Assembly (NCBI GenBank): GCA_045810625.1
Contig: JBJMVQ010000057.1
Location: 36,774 to 100,773, forward strand
DNA: 64,000 nt
Reading direction: 5' to 3'
From: JACQFZ01 sp045810625
GTDB taxonomy: Bacteria; Pseudomonadota; Gammaproteobacteria; Acidiferrobacterales; Sulfurifustaceae
Position 1 is the first letter of the stretch; each line of letters starts with the position of its first letter. Made by a program: the position numbers and the translations under genes. Positions 7,533-17,131 of this stretch are shown in pieces. The notes below the pieces were generated by a model. The model saw nothing but the letters and a program-made list of their open reading frames with translations, had not been told where the DNA came from and ran no database searches.

Positions 7533-9044
7533 GTGGGGCTCGCGGTCGTCCACAGTCGTGCGCAAGTCGGTATCGATGCACCGGCGGTCACCGTCGAGGT
7601 GCATCTCGCTAACGGACTGCCGAGCCTTTCCATCGTCGGCCTGCCGGAAGCGGCCGTAAAGGAAAGCAAAGACCGCGTGCGCGCGGCACTGTTGAACGCG
7701 CAATTCGAATTTCCAGCCCGGCGCATCACGGTCAATCTGGCCCCGGCCGATCTGCCCAAGGAGGGGGGTCGGTTCGATCTACCAATCGCGCTCGGCATTC
7801 TCGTCGCCTCCGGTCAGGTGCCCGCGGCGCCGCTCGATCGATACGAATTCATCGGCGAGCTCGCGCTGACCGGCGCGCTGCGTCCGGTGCGCGGTGCTTT
7901 GACCGCAGCGCTCGCTGCGCGGGCCGATTCGCGGGCACTGATTCTACCCGCCGAGAACGGTCCCGAAGCGGCACTGGTCGATGGGGTCGCCGTTATCGGC
8001 GCACCGCATCTGCTCGAAGTCACGGCGCACCTCGCAGACGTGAAACGACTCGAGCCTATTCCCTCTCAGCGCCGACCGATGTCGCGTTCGCCGGCGCCCG
8101 ATCTGAGCGACATTCGCGGACAGCATCGCGCGAAGCGCGCGCTCGAAATCGCCGCCGCCGGAGATCACAGCCTCCTGCTCGTCGGCCCGCCGGGCTCCGG
8201 GAAAACGATGCTCGCGATGCGTCTGCCCGGAATCCTGCCGCCGCTCTCGGACGAAGAGGCGCTTGAAGTGGCCGCCATCGAATCCGCTTACCGGGGATTT
8301 TCCGTCGCGCGCTGGGGCGAGCGGCCGTTTCGCGCGCCGCACCACACGGCCTCGGGTGTGGCGCTCGTCGGCGGCGGCAGTCATCCACGGCCGGGAGAAA
8401 TTTCACTCGCCCACCACGGTGTCCTCTTTTTGGACGAGTTGCCGGAATTCGATCGCGCTGTGCTCGAAGTGCTGCGCGAGCCGCTCGAGTCCGGCACCAT
8501 CACGATTTCGCGCGCAGCGCGCCAAGCCGAGTTTCCGGCGCGCTTTCAACTGGTCGCCGCGATGAACCCGTGTCCGTGCGGCTATTTGGGCGACGGCACC
8601 GATCGCTGCCGCTGCACCCAGGATCGCGTGCGCGCCTATCGTGCGCGCATCTCGGGGCCTTTACTCGATCGCATCGATCTGCACGTGGAGGTTCCCGCCG
8701 TCCCGCGCGAGCTGTTGCTCAGCCGGGCTCCGCGGGAAGGCGACAACTCGGCCGCGGTGCGCGAACGCATCGAACGGGCACGAGCGCGTCAGCAGGGGCG
8801 CAACGGCTGTACCAACCACGCACTGAGCAGCAAGCAGGTGGAGGAAAGCTGCCGCATCGATGTCGACTCGCAGCGCCTACTCGATCAGGCGATGACGCGT
8901 CTCGGTCTGAGCGCGCGCGCCTACCACCGGGTTTTGAAAGTCGCGCTCACCATCGCCGACCTCGCCGCGTCGGACTCGGTCTCGTCCGCCCACATCGCCG
9001 AGGCGATTCAATACCGCGCACTCGATCGACCGGCGGTCGGTTGA
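7533..9044 (+). CDS. comM: YifB-family Mg-chelatase-like AAA+ ATPase (ComM)
   Basis: A 503-residue protein. An N-terminal ChlI/Lon-like domain (residues 1-165) precedes a Mg-chelatase AAA+ core with Walker A VGPPGSGKTMLA, Walker B GVLFLDELPEF, a zinc-like CPCGYLGD...RCRC cluster, and a C-terminal Mg-chelatase domain with RAYHRVLKVALTIADL. ComM is a hexameric helicase that promotes branch migration during natural transformation, and dprA is also present at 24-25 kb. The start is GTG at 7533 with only a weak GAGA upstream. Length matches the family (about 500). Confidence 0.93.
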   Translation: MGLAVVHSRAQVGIDAPAVTVEVHLANGLPSLSIVGLPEAAVKESKDRVRAALLNAQFEFPARRITVNLAPADLPKEGGRFDLPIALGILVASGQVPAAPLDRYEFIGELALTGALRPVRGALTAALAARADSRALILPAENGPEAALVDGVAVIGAPHLLEVTAHLADVKRLEPIPSQRRPMSRSPAPDLSDIRGQHRAKRALEIAAAGDHSLLLVGPPGSGKTMLAMRLPGILPPLSDEEALEVAAIESAYRGFSVARWGERPFRAPHHTASGVALVGGGSHPRPGEISLAHHGVLFLDELPEFDRAVLEVLREPLESGTITISRAARQAEFPARFQLVAAMNPCPCGYLGDGTDRCRCTQDRVRAYRARISGPLLDRIDLHVEVPAVPRELLLSRAPREGDNSAAVRERIERARARQQGRNGCTNHALSSKQVEESCRIDVDSQRLLDQAMTRLGLSARAYHRVLKVALTIADLAASDSVSSAHIAEAIQYRALDRPAVG

Positions 9045-9055
9045 ACTCACCAAAA

Positions 9056-9081
9056 GAAAAAGCGGCCGAGGGCCGCTTTTT
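9056..9081. terminator. Bidirectional intrinsic terminator after comM
   Basis: Stem AGCGGCC (9061-9067) / GGCCGCT (9071-9077), flanked by A4 on the left and T4-5 on the right. It separates convergent comM (+) and the cytochrome c5 gene (-). Confidence 0.88.
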
Positions 9082-9101
9082 CTCGCGTCGCGACGGCGTC
9101 G

Positions 9102-9584
9102 TTACTGCGCTTTCGACACCATGTAGTCCACCGCCGCCTTCACATCGGCGTCGGGCAGCGCGGTATTGCCGCCTTTGGGCGGCATCATTCCGGTCTTGCC
9201 CTGGAACCCCTTGATAGCATGCTGATAGAGCGTGTCCTTGCCTTGGGCGATACGCGGTTTCCATGCCGCTTTGTCGCCGAACTTCGGCGCACCGGCAACA
9301 CCGGCTGCGTGGCAGGCGACGCAGGTACCGTCGTAGATGCTCTTGCCTTTGTCATCGCCCGCGGCGTTCGCAGTTGCGATCAAATTCATCCCGCCGCCCG
9401 CCGGCGCTTGTCCGATACTCACTTCGCCAACCGGCTTCACGCGTTCGGCCACCGCTTTTTGATCGATCGTCTCACGGGTGCTCTTGCCGCCGATCACATT
9501 GGCGAGGATGAGCAGCACGATCGTCAGCGCGACCAGCGCGCCGATGAAGCCCGAAAACAGTTTCAAGAATTCACGGTCACTCAT
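9102..9584 (-). CDS. Membrane-anchored cytochrome c5-family protein
   Basis: A 160-residue monohaem c-type cytochrome. One N-terminal membrane segment (about residues 12-33) anchors it in the inner membrane with the haem domain in the periplasm. The haem-attachment motif is CVACH (C88, C91, H92), and the distal methionine is probably in GMMPPKGGN. The fold and the C-terminal VKAAVDYMVSKA fit the cytochrome c5/CycB family, small electron carriers feeding terminal oxidases or other reductases. AAAGG upstream supports the ATG at 9584. The specific redox partner cannot be told from the sequence. Confidence 0.9.
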   Translation of the reverse strand: MSDREFLKLFSGFIGALVALTIVLLILANVIGGKSTRETIDQKAVAERVKPVGEVSIGQAPAGGGMNLIATANAAGDDKGKSIYDGTCVACHAAGVAGAPKFGDKAAWKPRIAQGKDTLYQHAIKGFQGKTGMMPPKGGNTALPDADVKAAVDYMVSKAQ

Positions 9585-9653
9585 TTTTTACCTTTTTTCA
9601 TCCATATGAGTTGAAAACTCCCGCCCGCGGGGCAGGCCCTGGAACCGCGTTGT

Positions 9654-9682
9654 AGTATAGCCGCCTCGTGTACGCTTGCGCA
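9654..9682 (-). promoter_or_regulatory. Candidate promoter of the cytochrome c5 gene
   Basis: On the minus strand the -10 is TATACT (9654-9659), 17 bases from a weak -35 (TGCGCA, 9677-9682). Transcription would start near 9647, about 60 nt before the ATG. Confidence 0.4.
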
Positions 9683-9756
9683 GGTCCAGCGTTCCGCAAA
9701 TGTCCCGAGAGCCTTTGGGGAATCCGCGCTCTGGCCTTGCGGCGGTGGCAGAAATT

Positions 9757-9833
9757 TGGCGCGCCCTAGAGGATTCGAACCTCTGACCTTCGGCTCCGGA
9801 GGCCGACGCTCTATCCAGCTGAGCTAAGGGCGC
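9757..9833 (-). tRNA. tRNA-Arg (anticodon CCG)
   Basis: A 77-nt gene read on the minus strand. The acceptor arm is GCGCCCT/AGGGCGC, and CCA is encoded at the 3' end (9757-9759). The anticodon stem is TCGGC/GCCGA with loop CTCCGGA, giving anticodon CCG, which decodes CGG. The T loop is the standard GGTTCGAATCC type. It lies downstream of and on the same strand as lpdA. Confidence 0.97.
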
Positions 9834-9915
9834 AGTGAAGAGCTATTGTACCCGCTGCGAACGATGTCACCTAACCGTTAGGAAGAGGCCGGAGCGGACG
9901 GACGCAGTCGAGCGC

Positions 9916-11367
9916 CTAAGCTTCCGCCGCGCGTGCCGGGCGTGCCGCCTTCGCGATGTGGAGCGGGCGACCGAGCACCGAGAGCGCAGATTCGTGGAAC
10001 GATTCCGACAGGCTCGGATGCGCGAACATCGTAAGCGCGATGTCTTCGCTCGACGCACCGAACTCCATCGCCATCACCCCGAGCGCGATCAGCTCCGCGC
10101 ACTGCGGACCGATCATGTGTACGCCAAGGACCCGATCGCTCTTGGCATCGGCGAGCAATTTGATGAAGCCGCCGGTCGCGCCGAGAGCCTTGGCGCGGCC
10201 GTTGGCGGCGAACGGAAAGCTGCCCACGCGGTAACTGACGCCGGCCGCCTTCAGCGCTTCTTCCGTCTTGCCGGCCCAGGCGATCTCAGGCGAGGTGTAG
10301 ATCACGGAGGGGATGATGTCGTAGTTCACTTCGGCATAGTGGCCTGCGATCGTTTCGGCGACCATCACGCCTTCTTCCATCCCTTTGTGCGCGAGCATCG
10401 GACCGCGCACGACATCGCCGATCGCGTATACGCCCGGTAGATTGGTGCGGCAGCGCTCGTCGACATGGATGAAACCGAACTCGTCGAGCAGCAGCTCGGT
10501 GCTCGCCTCGTACAGGCCGTCGGTGTTCGGCCGGCGTCCCACCGCGACGATGAGGCGGTCGCATTCGAGCTGCTGCGCGCCGGCCTTGTCGTCGTAGTCG
10601 ACGATAATGCCGTTGTCGGTGATCTTCGATCCGCGCACGCGCGCGCCGAGCCGGATGTCGAGCCCTTGGGCGGTGAATTGTTTGTGCGCTTCGCGCGCGA
10701 CCTGGCCATCGGCCATCGCCAGAAAACGTTCCTGCGCTTCGAGCAGCACCACGTTCGAGCCGAGCCGCTGCCACACGCTGCCGAGCTCGAGACCGATAAC
10801 ACCGGCACCGATGACGCCGAGACGCGCCGGTACGGAATCGAACGCCAACGCACCGGCGGAATCGACGATGCGCTCGCCTTGCAGCGGCGCGACGCCAAGC
10901 TCGATCGGCGTCGAGCCGCTCGCGAGAATTACGTTTTGCGCTTCGAGGACGCGCACCGCACCGTTGTGCTCGGTCGCTTCCACGCGGTGATTCGGCAGCA
11001 GCTTGCCGCGGCCCGCGACCCACGTCACGCCGTGGGCACGAAACAAACCGGCGACGCCGCCGGTGAGCTCGCCGACGACTTTGTCTTTGTGCCGCATCAT
11101 GCCGGCGAGATCGAGCGTGACGTCCTGCGTACGGATGCCGTACGCGGCGCCGTGCTTCGCTTCGATAAAGAGCTCGGACGCCTCGAGGAGCGCCTTGGAA
11201 GGAATACACCCGACGTTGAGACACGTGCCGCCGAGCGCCGGTTTGCCGCCCGGCGCGAGCCATTCATCGACACAAGCCGTATGCATGCCGAGCTGCGCGC
11301 ACCGAATGGCCGCAACGTAACCGGCCGGCCCGGCACCGATAACCACGACGTCAAAACGTTCTGCCAT
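9916..11367 (-). CDS. lpdA: Dihydrolipoyl dehydrogenase (E3)
   Basis: A 483-residue flavoprotein disulfide reductase. The FAD-binding loop GAGPAGYVAAIRCAQLG is followed by the redox disulfide in GGTCLNVGCIPSKALL. The NAD-binding loop is GVIGAGVIGLELGSVW, and YAIGDVVRGPMLAHKG is the second FAD contact. The C-terminal dimer interface contains MFAHPSLSE with the catalytic His. It reoxidises the lipoyl groups of the adjacent SucB, completing the 2-oxoglutarate dehydrogenase complex. It lies 44 bases after sucB in a sucA-sucB-lpdA order and may also serve other 2-oxoacid dehydrogenases. Confidence 0.96.
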   Translation of the reverse strand: MAERFDVVVIGAGPAGYVAAIRCAQLGMHTACVDEWLAPGGKPALGGTCLNVGCIPSKALLEASELFIEAKHGAAYGIRTQDVTLDLAGMMRHKDKVVGELTGGVAGLFRAHGVTWVAGRGKLLPNHRVEATEHNGAVRVLEAQNVILASGSTPIELGVAPLQGERIVDSAGALAFDSVPARLGVIGAGVIGLELGSVWQRLGSNVVLLEAQERFLAMADGQVAREAHKQFTAQGLDIRLGARVRGSKITDNGIIVDYDDKAGAQQLECDRLIVAVGRRPNTDGLYEASTELLLDEFGFIHVDERCRTNLPGVYAIGDVVRGPMLAHKGMEEGVMVAETIAGHYAEVNYDIIPSVIYTSPEIAWAGKTEEALKAAGVSYRVGSFPFAANGRAKALGATGGFIKLLADAKSDRVLGVHMIGPQCAELIALGVMAMEFGASSEDIALTMFAHPSLSESFHESALSVLGRPLHIAKAARPARAAEA

Positions 11368-11411
11368 GTATCCCGTTCCTCGAAAATACGGTCACGCTGT
11401 CGAGCGGCGCA

Positions 11412-12680
11412 TCATACGCCAAGCAGCAGACGAGCCGGGTCCTCGATCATCTCTTTTATCGTGACGAGGAAGCGCACTGCTTCGCGTCCGTCGATGATGC
11501 GATGGTCGTACGTGAGCGCGAGATACATCATCGGCCGAATCACGACCGCGCCGTTCTCGGCTACCGGTCGATCCTGGATCTTGTGCATACCGAGAATCGC
11601 GCTCTGCGGCGGATTCAGGATCGGTGTCGACACGAGCGACCCGAAAACGCCGCCGTTGGTAATTGTAAAGGTACCGCCGGTGATGTCGGCAATCGCAAGC
11701 GTGCCCGTCTGCGCCTTGTCGCCGTATTCTTTGATCCGCGCCTCGATCGTCGCCATATCCATCCGATCCGCATCGCGCAGAATCGGAACCACGAGCCCGC
11801 GCGGCGTGCTCACGGCAATCCCGATATCGTGGTAACCGTGGTAAACGATGTCGGTGCCGTCGATGGTGGCGTTGACCTCGGGAAAACGCTTGAGCGCTTC
11901 GATCGATGCCTTGACGAAGAACGACATGAACCCGAGCTTGATCTTGTGCTCGCGCTCGAACGCGTCGCGATAGCGATTGCGCAGCTCCATGATCGGCTGC
12001 ATGTTGACTTCATTGAACGTGGTAAGGCTCGCGGTCGCGTGCTGAACCTGCACCAGCCGCTCGGCGATACGCGCACGCAACCGCGTCATCGGCACGCGCT
12101 TCTCGGGGCGCGCGCCGGTGGCCGTTTCGGCGGGAGCGAGCTCGACGACGGCAGCGGCCGGCGCGCGCGCCGGCTCGGCGGGGCGTGCCGGCGCTTCGAG
12201 TTCCTTCAGCACGTCTTCCTTGAGGACGCGGCCGCCCTTGCCGCTTCCGGAGACCGCACTCGGAGCAATACCGCGCTCCGCCATCGCCCGGCGTGCCGCC
12301 GGCATGACGGCGGGTTCGGGTCGCGACGGCGGATTCGGTGCCGCCGAAACGGCGGGAGGCTCGGCGCGTGCCGGCGTCGGGACGGGCGCCGGACGGGGCT
12401 TCGGTTCTTCCACGGCTTTCGGCGTTGCTGCCGCCATCGCCTTCGCACCCGCTTTGATTCGTCCGATAACCTGACCGGATGTTACCGTCGTGCCCTCGGG
12501 CACTGCGATTTCTTCGAGCACACCGTCTTCGGTCGCCGGCACCTCAAAGACGACTTTGTCCGTTTCGATGTCGGCGACCACCTCGCCGCGCTTCACCGCC
12601 TCGCCAGGACGCTTGCGCCACCCGACGAGCGTGCCGTCGGTTACGGATTCGGGGAAAGCGGGAACCGCTACGTCTGTCAT
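11412..12680 (-). CDS. sucB: Dihydrolipoyllysine succinyltransferase (E2 of OGDH)
   Basis: A 422-residue E2 component. An N-terminal lipoyl domain (residues 1-75) carries the lipoylated lysine in DIETDKVVFE. An Ala/Pro-rich linker leads to a peripheral subunit-binding domain near AMPAARRAMAERGI, then the catalytic acyltransferase domain with LTYDHRIIDGREAV, which supplies the catalytic His and Asp. It takes the succinyl group from SucA and passes it to CoA in the TCA cycle. AGGAGAG just upstream supports the start. It belongs to the sucA-sucB-lpdA operon. Confidence 0.96.
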   Translation of the reverse strand: MTDVAVPAFPESVTDGTLVGWRKRPGEAVKRGEVVADIETDKVVFEVPATEDGVLEEIAVPEGTTVTSGQVIGRIKAGAKAMAAATPKAVEEPKPRPAPVPTPARAEPPAVSAAPNPPSRPEPAVMPAARRAMAERGIAPSAVSGSGKGGRVLKEDVLKELEAPARPAEPARAPAAAVVELAPAETATGARPEKRVPMTRLRARIAERLVQVQHATASLTTFNEVNMQPIMELRNRYRDAFEREHKIKLGFMSFFVKASIEALKRFPEVNATIDGTDIVYHGYHDIGIAVSTPRGLVVPILRDADRMDMATIEARIKEYGDKAQTGTLAIADITGGTFTITNGGVFGSLVSTPILNPPQSAILGMHKIQDRPVAENGAVVIRPMMYLALTYDHRIIDGREAVRFLVTIKEMIEDPARLLLGV

Positions 12681-12791
12681 CTTCTCTCCTTTTTGTTAGG
12701 GGCGGCGCTCGGTCGTTTCGAGCGCGCACGATCTCGCCTTGTGTCGTCGCTCCGCATGCTTGGCACCGAGCGCGCGTTCCTTTCCCGCGTG

Positions 12792-15695
12792 CTAACTCGT
12801 CAGCGCCTGCGGCTTGGATTCGGTCGGTCCCGGTGGAAGCGCTTTCTCGTGCGTGACCGGCCCGAGCGCTTCCGCGAGAAACTCCTCCAGCTGCTTTAAG
12901 TGCAGATGATGATCACCCACCGCCGGAGCCGCCATGGTCGGACGACCCGCGTACTCTACCTCACGGCCACGCGGCACGGCCCGTTGAAGGCGGTGGCGAG
13001 TCGTGTACCAGGCGCCCTGATTGCGCGGCTCTTCCTGGCACCAGAGGAATTTCTCGGCATTCGGATAGCGTCCCAGTTCCTGCGCGAGCAACGCCTCCGG
13101 GAACGGATAGAGCTGCTCGACGCGGACGATCGCGACGTCGTCCCGTTTTTGGGCGCGGCGCTGCTCCAACAGGTCGTAATAAACCTTGCCGCTGCAAATG
13201 ATCACGCGCTTCACGCCGGCCGGATCGATCGCATCGACCTCCGGTAGGAGCGTGCGGAACGATTCCTGCGTCAGGTCTTCGAGCGAGCTGAACGACAGCC
13301 GATAGCGCAGCAAACTCTTCGGCGTCATCACGATTAACGGCTTGCGACAACCCCAATGCATTTGTCGGCGCAGCAGGTGGAACATTTGCGCGGGCGTCGT
13401 CGGCGTCGCGACGATCATGTTCTGCTGCGCACATAGTTGCAGAAACCGCTCGAGTCGCGCCGAGGAATGCTCGGGTCCCTGACCTTCATAACCGTGCGGC
13501 AGGAAGAGCGCGAGTCCGTTCAGTCGGTTCCATTTCTGCTCGCCGGCGCTGATGAACTGGTCGATCACGACCTGCGCGCCGTTGGCAAAGTCGCCGAACT
13601 GCGCTTCCCAGATCGTCAGCGTGCGCGGATCGGTCGTCGCGTAACCGTATTCGAACGCGAGCACGGCTTCTTCGGACAACAGCGAGTTGATGACGATGAA
13701 GTTCGGCTGGCCCTCGTAGACGTTTCGCAGCGGAACGTAGCTCGCACCGTCTTTCGTGCTGTAGACGATCGCGTGCCGATGGACGAACGTGCCGCGGCCC
13801 GAGTCCTGGCCGGAGATCCGAACGGGGAAACCGTCCTTGAGGAGCGTCGCGTAGGCCAACGTTTCCGCAAAACCCCAGTCGATCGGTTGCGCGCCGGCCG
13901 CCATCCTGCGCCGCGCCTCGTAAACTTTCGCCACCTGTGGGTGCAAATCGAAGCCTTCGGGCACACGGTCGAGGCGCTCGGCGAGCTCGCGGATTTCGGA
14001 CAGCCCGACGCGCGTGTCGATCGTGTCCGGGCAGGTCTTGCCGATGTACGGCGTCCAGTCGTCGTAATGGTGCCGCGACTTCTCGCGCGGCAGCAGATTC
14101 GGCACGACGCTGTCGCCGGCGTCGAGCGCCTTTTGATACGCGGCAATACGCTCTTGCGCCGAATCGAGATCGAGCACGCCTTCTTTTGCGAGCTTACGCG
14201 CATAGAGATCGCGCGTCGTCGGAAGTTGGCGAATCGCGCGATACATCATGGGTTGCGTCACTGCCGGTTCGTCGGCCTCGTTGTGTCCGTGACGGCGATA
14301 ACAAATGAGATCGATGACGACGTCCTTGCGGAACGTCATGCGGTAATCGAGCGCCACCTGCGTGACGAACATGACCGCTTCGGGATCGTCCGCGTTCACG
14401 TGAAAAATCGGCGCGCCGATCATCTTTGCGACGTCCGACGCGTACGTTGTTGAGCGCGCATCCTGCGCGGCGCTCGTCGTGAAGCCGATCTGGTTGTTCA
14501 CGATGATGTGCACCGTGCCCTTGGTCGTGTAGCCGCGCGCCTGCGACATATTGAACGTCTCGGCGACAACGCCTTGCCCCGCGAACGCGGCGTCGCCGTG
14601 GATCAGGACCGCGAGCACGCGCGAGCCGGTGCGGTCGCGGACGCGCTGCTGCCGTGCGCGCACGGAGCCTTCTACGACGGGGCCCACGATTTCCAGATGC
14701 GACGGATTGAACGCGAGCGCGAGGTGAACCGCGCCCCCCGGCGTCTGCATGTCCGAGGAATAGCCGAGGTGATACTTCACGTCGCCGGTGCCGTCGTTCA
14801 CCGTCTTCGCCTTGCCGTCGAACTCGGCGAACAGATCCGCCGGCTTCTTCCCCATGATGTTTACGAGCACGTTCAAGCGCCCGCGGTGCGCCATGCCAAT
14901 GACCATCTCCTTCATGCCGTAGGAGCCGCTGCGCTGAATCAGCTCATCGAGCAATGGGATCAGGCTTTCGCCGCCTTCGAGCGAGAAGCGTTTTTGGCCG
15001 ACATACTTCGTGTGCAAGTAGCGCTCGAGACCTTCCGCTGCGATGAGGCGATCGAGCAGGCGCTGCTTCACCTCGGGCGGGTAGCTCGGCACACCGCGCA
15101 CGCTTTCGAGACAGCTCTGCAACCAGCGCTTCTCGGCGGTATCCGTGATGTGCATGTACTCCGCGCCGATCGTCCCACAGTACGTGCGATTGAGAATATC
15201 GAGAATCTCTTGCAGCGTGGCGCGCCGCGGACCGACCAGTGAGCCGGTATCGAAAACGGTGTCGAGATCGTATGGCGTGAGTCCGTGGAAAGAGAGATCC
15301 AGATCCGGCGCGGGTGGCGGCTGGGCGATGCCGAGCGGATCGAGCTTCGCACGCTGATGCCCGCGCACGCGGAAGGCGTTGATGAGCTGGAGCACCCGGA
15401 TCTGCTTGCGCTCCTTGTCGGGCGCTTGCGCCTTGGCTTCGGCCGGGACCACTACGGTCGCGACATTGGTACGAGCAAGCCGACGGAACGCCGCTCGAAC
15501 CGGGGAGTGGGGCGTGTCGACCGCGCTTCCGTCGACGCGCGGGAGGCTGTCGAAATAGCTGCGCCACGTCGCGTCCACCGAAGCAGGCTCGTTCAAATAA
15601 GCTTCATACAGGGCTTCCAGGTAGGAAGCGTTCGCGCCAAGCGGCGACGCAGCTGTCAGCACCGCCGGGCGGTTACTCTTAGCAGTATCAGCCAT
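12792..15695 (-). CDS. sucA: 2-oxoglutarate dehydrogenase E1
   Basis: A 967-residue thiamine-diphosphate enzyme that decarboxylates 2-oxoglutarate and transfers the succinyl unit to SucB. An N-terminal SucB-docking region (LEALYEAYLNEPASVD) is followed by the E1 core with GMAHRGRLNVL and a ThDP/Mg-binding region around HGDAAFAGQGVV and IVNNQIGFTTS. The C-terminal transketolase-like domains contain SGQDSGRGTFVHRHA and LWCQEEPRNQGAW. Length is near the usual 930-960. GGA 8 bases upstream of the ATG is a modest ribosome-binding site. It is the first gene of the operon. Confidence 0.96.
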   Translation of the reverse strand: MADTAKSNRPAVLTAASPLGANASYLEALYEAYLNEPASVDATWRSYFDSLPRVDGSAVDTPHSPVRAAFRRLARTNVATVVVPAEAKAQAPDKERKQIRVLQLINAFRVRGHQRAKLDPLGIAQPPPAPDLDLSFHGLTPYDLDTVFDTGSLVGPRRATLQEILDILNRTYCGTIGAEYMHITDTAEKRWLQSCLESVRGVPSYPPEVKQRLLDRLIAAEGLERYLHTKYVGQKRFSLEGGESLIPLLDELIQRSGSYGMKEMVIGMAHRGRLNVLVNIMGKKPADLFAEFDGKAKTVNDGTGDVKYHLGYSSDMQTPGGAVHLALAFNPSHLEIVGPVVEGSVRARQQRVRDRTGSRVLAVLIHGDAAFAGQGVVAETFNMSQARGYTTKGTVHIIVNNQIGFTTSAAQDARSTTYASDVAKMIGAPIFHVNADDPEAVMFVTQVALDYRMTFRKDVVIDLICYRRHGHNEADEPAVTQPMMYRAIRQLPTTRDLYARKLAKEGVLDLDSAQERIAAYQKALDAGDSVVPNLLPREKSRHHYDDWTPYIGKTCPDTIDTRVGLSEIRELAERLDRVPEGFDLHPQVAKVYEARRRMAAGAQPIDWGFAETLAYATLLKDGFPVRISGQDSGRGTFVHRHAIVYSTKDGASYVPLRNVYEGQPNFIVINSLLSEEAVLAFEYGYATTDPRTLTIWEAQFGDFANGAQVVIDQFISAGEQKWNRLNGLALFLPHGYEGQGPEHSSARLERFLQLCAQQNMIVATPTTPAQMFHLLRRQMHWGCRKPLIVMTPKSLLRYRLSFSSLEDLTQESFRTLLPEVDAIDPAGVKRVIICSGKVYYDLLEQRRAQKRDDVAIVRVEQLYPFPEALLAQELGRYPNAEKFLWCQEEPRNQGAWYTTRHRLQRAVPRGREVEYAGRPTMAAPAVGDHHLHLKQLEEFLAEALGPVTHEKALPPGPTESKPQALTS

Positions 15696-15793
15696 GACTA
15701 TTCCGAGATGAGATCGACGTTACGCGCGCGTTACGAATCGATATAACTGGGGGCCCGCCGTCCAAAGAACAACGACCGCACGGCACACTCCCC

Positions 15794-15799
15794 AGTATA
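15794..15799 (-). promoter_or_regulatory. Candidate -10 of the sucA-sucB-lpdA promoter
   Basis: TATACT on the minus strand, about 95 bases upstream of the sucA ATG, in the only non-coding gap before the operon. The -35 region at 17 bp (CACGAT) is poor, so the call is tentative. Confidence 0.35.
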
Positions 15800-15838
15800 T
15801 AGCCCGTAAAATTGGGATCGTGCCCCCTTTTTACACCG

Positions 15839-16483
15839 TTATTTTGCGGCCGGCTTGGCGCCCCGCTCCTTCGCCGCCTGTTGCACCAGCTGATCCAGCG
15901 CGGGGATAAGGCCTTCTTCGCTGCCAACCATGCTCGCGCTGGTCAGGTATTTTCCGTCCACGGCAAGCATGGGAACCGACGTCACCTCATATGCCTCGTT
16001 GACGCGTTTGGCCTTCTCCACGTTCATCCGCACGCCGAAAGAGTTGAACGCCTCCCGGAACTTGGCGGGATCGATCCCCTGTTGCTTGGCGAAATCAGCG
16101 AGCGCGTCCTCGCTGTTGAGCCGGCGGTTCTCTTGATGGATGGCGCGGAACAGAGCGGCATGCGTCCGCTCCGTCGCGCCCAGGGAGGCAAACGCGTAAT
16201 ACGCCTGCGCGTGCAGCAACCAGTTCGGCGCCGTCGCCGGAGTGCGGATGAATTCGACGTTGGCGGGCTTTTGCTTGAGCCACTTCGCGAGCGCCGGCTC
16301 GAGCGCGTAGCAGTGGGGGCAGCCGTACCAAAAGAATTCGCGTACTTCGATCTTATTGCCCGTTTCGACCGGCTGCGGCTTCGGCAGGGCAACGTAGTCG
16401 CGGCCCTTTTGCAAAGCCTGCACCGGGGCAAATGGCAGGATGGCGAGAACCAGGACCAGAGCCAGCAGACGGAAGTGCTTCAT
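15839..16483 (-). CDS. dsbA: Thiol:disulfide interchange protein, DsbA family
   Basis: A 214-residue periplasmic thioredoxin-fold oxidase. A signal peptide (about residues 1-23, cut after VQA) leads to the mature protein. The redox site CPHC (C55-C58) sits in FFWYGCPHCYALEP, followed by a helical insertion and the cis-proline loop VTSVPMLAVDGKY. DsbA introduces disulfides into exported proteins and is recharged by DsbB, which is not in the window. I start at 16483, where GAGGGG lies 8 bases upstream. An in-frame ATG at 16501 lacks a ribosome-binding site. Confidence 0.9.
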   Translation of the reverse strand: MKHFRLLALVLVLAILPFAPVQALQKGRDYVALPKPQPVETGNKIEVREFFWYGCPHCYALEPALAKWLKQKPANVEFIRTPATAPNWLLHAQAYYAFASLGATERTHAALFRAIHQENRRLNSEDALADFAKQQGIDPAKFREAFNSFGVRMNVEKAKRVNEAYEVTSVPMLAVDGKYLTSASMVGSEEGLIPALDQLVQQAAKERGAKPAAK

Positions 16484-16543
16484 GCGTATTACCCCTCTCA
16501 TTTTGGTAGGCGCAGCCTAGTCAACGCCGGTCGGCTAGGCAAA

Positions 16544-17131
16544 TTACCCGGCGTTCGGCTCGGCGCGTGGCGGAAACAGCTCTGCCAGGACGTCGAGCCG
16601 CGTATTGATATCGTCGAGCTCCAACAATGCCTGTTTAAGACCTAGGGGCAGGGGGAGCAGTTCCGCAAGCCGCCCGCTGACCCAAGCCGGATCATCCCAT
16701 TGAGGCGGCGGAAAGTAGCTCTGCTCGCCGGCCTGATCGAGTACCCGCCGCAACGCCTCGACCAGTCGCCCGTGCCGCTCCGGCAAGGTCCCGACGGTCT
16801 CGGTCAGCGACTCGACGTCGGCCAGCACCAGCTGATCTTTTTGCTTCACCGTTGCCCGCACCCGAAACCGACCAGCGCCCCGAGCCGTTACTTGGAGGAT
16901 TCCCGGCTGCTCCATGTCGCACTGAACGATTTCGGCGAGTGTGCCGACCTCCTGCGGCTCGGCCGCGTCGCCGACCTCTTTACCGCGCTTTATCAGACAT
17001 ACGCCGAATGGCCGGTTCGACTTGAGGCAAGTCGTCACCATATCGAAGTAGCGTTTCTCGAACACGCGGACCGTCAGGCGCCCGCCGGGAAACAGCACCG
17101 TGTTCAGCAGAAAAAGCGGGACCTCACCCAC
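16544..17131 (-). CDS. LON-substrate-binding-domain protein
   Basis: A 195-residue stand-alone LON N-terminal (substrate-binding, PUA-like) domain protein. It starts MGEVPLFLLNTVLFPGG and continues with VFEKRYFDM and FGVCLIKRG, typical of the ATP-dependent protease La N-domain without ATPase or protease parts. Biochemical function is not established. The start overlaps the end of mpl by 8 bases, so the two are probably translationally coupled. Confidence 0.85.
   Translation of the reverse strand: MGEVPLFLLNTVLFPGGRLTVRVFEKRYFDMVTTCLKSNRPFGVCLIKRGKEVGDAAEPQEVGTLAEIVQCDMEQPGILQVTARGAGRFRVRATVKQKDQLVLADVESLTETVGTLPERHGRLVEALRRVLDQAGEQSYFPPPQWDDPAWVSGRLAELLPLPLGLKQALLELDDINTRLDVLAELFPPRAEPNAG

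Noticed and set aside
10465..11835. Long open frame antisense to lpdA and the end of sucB
   Set aside because: Both minus-strand genes are unmistakable; the antisense frame has no recognisable family features or ribosome-binding site.
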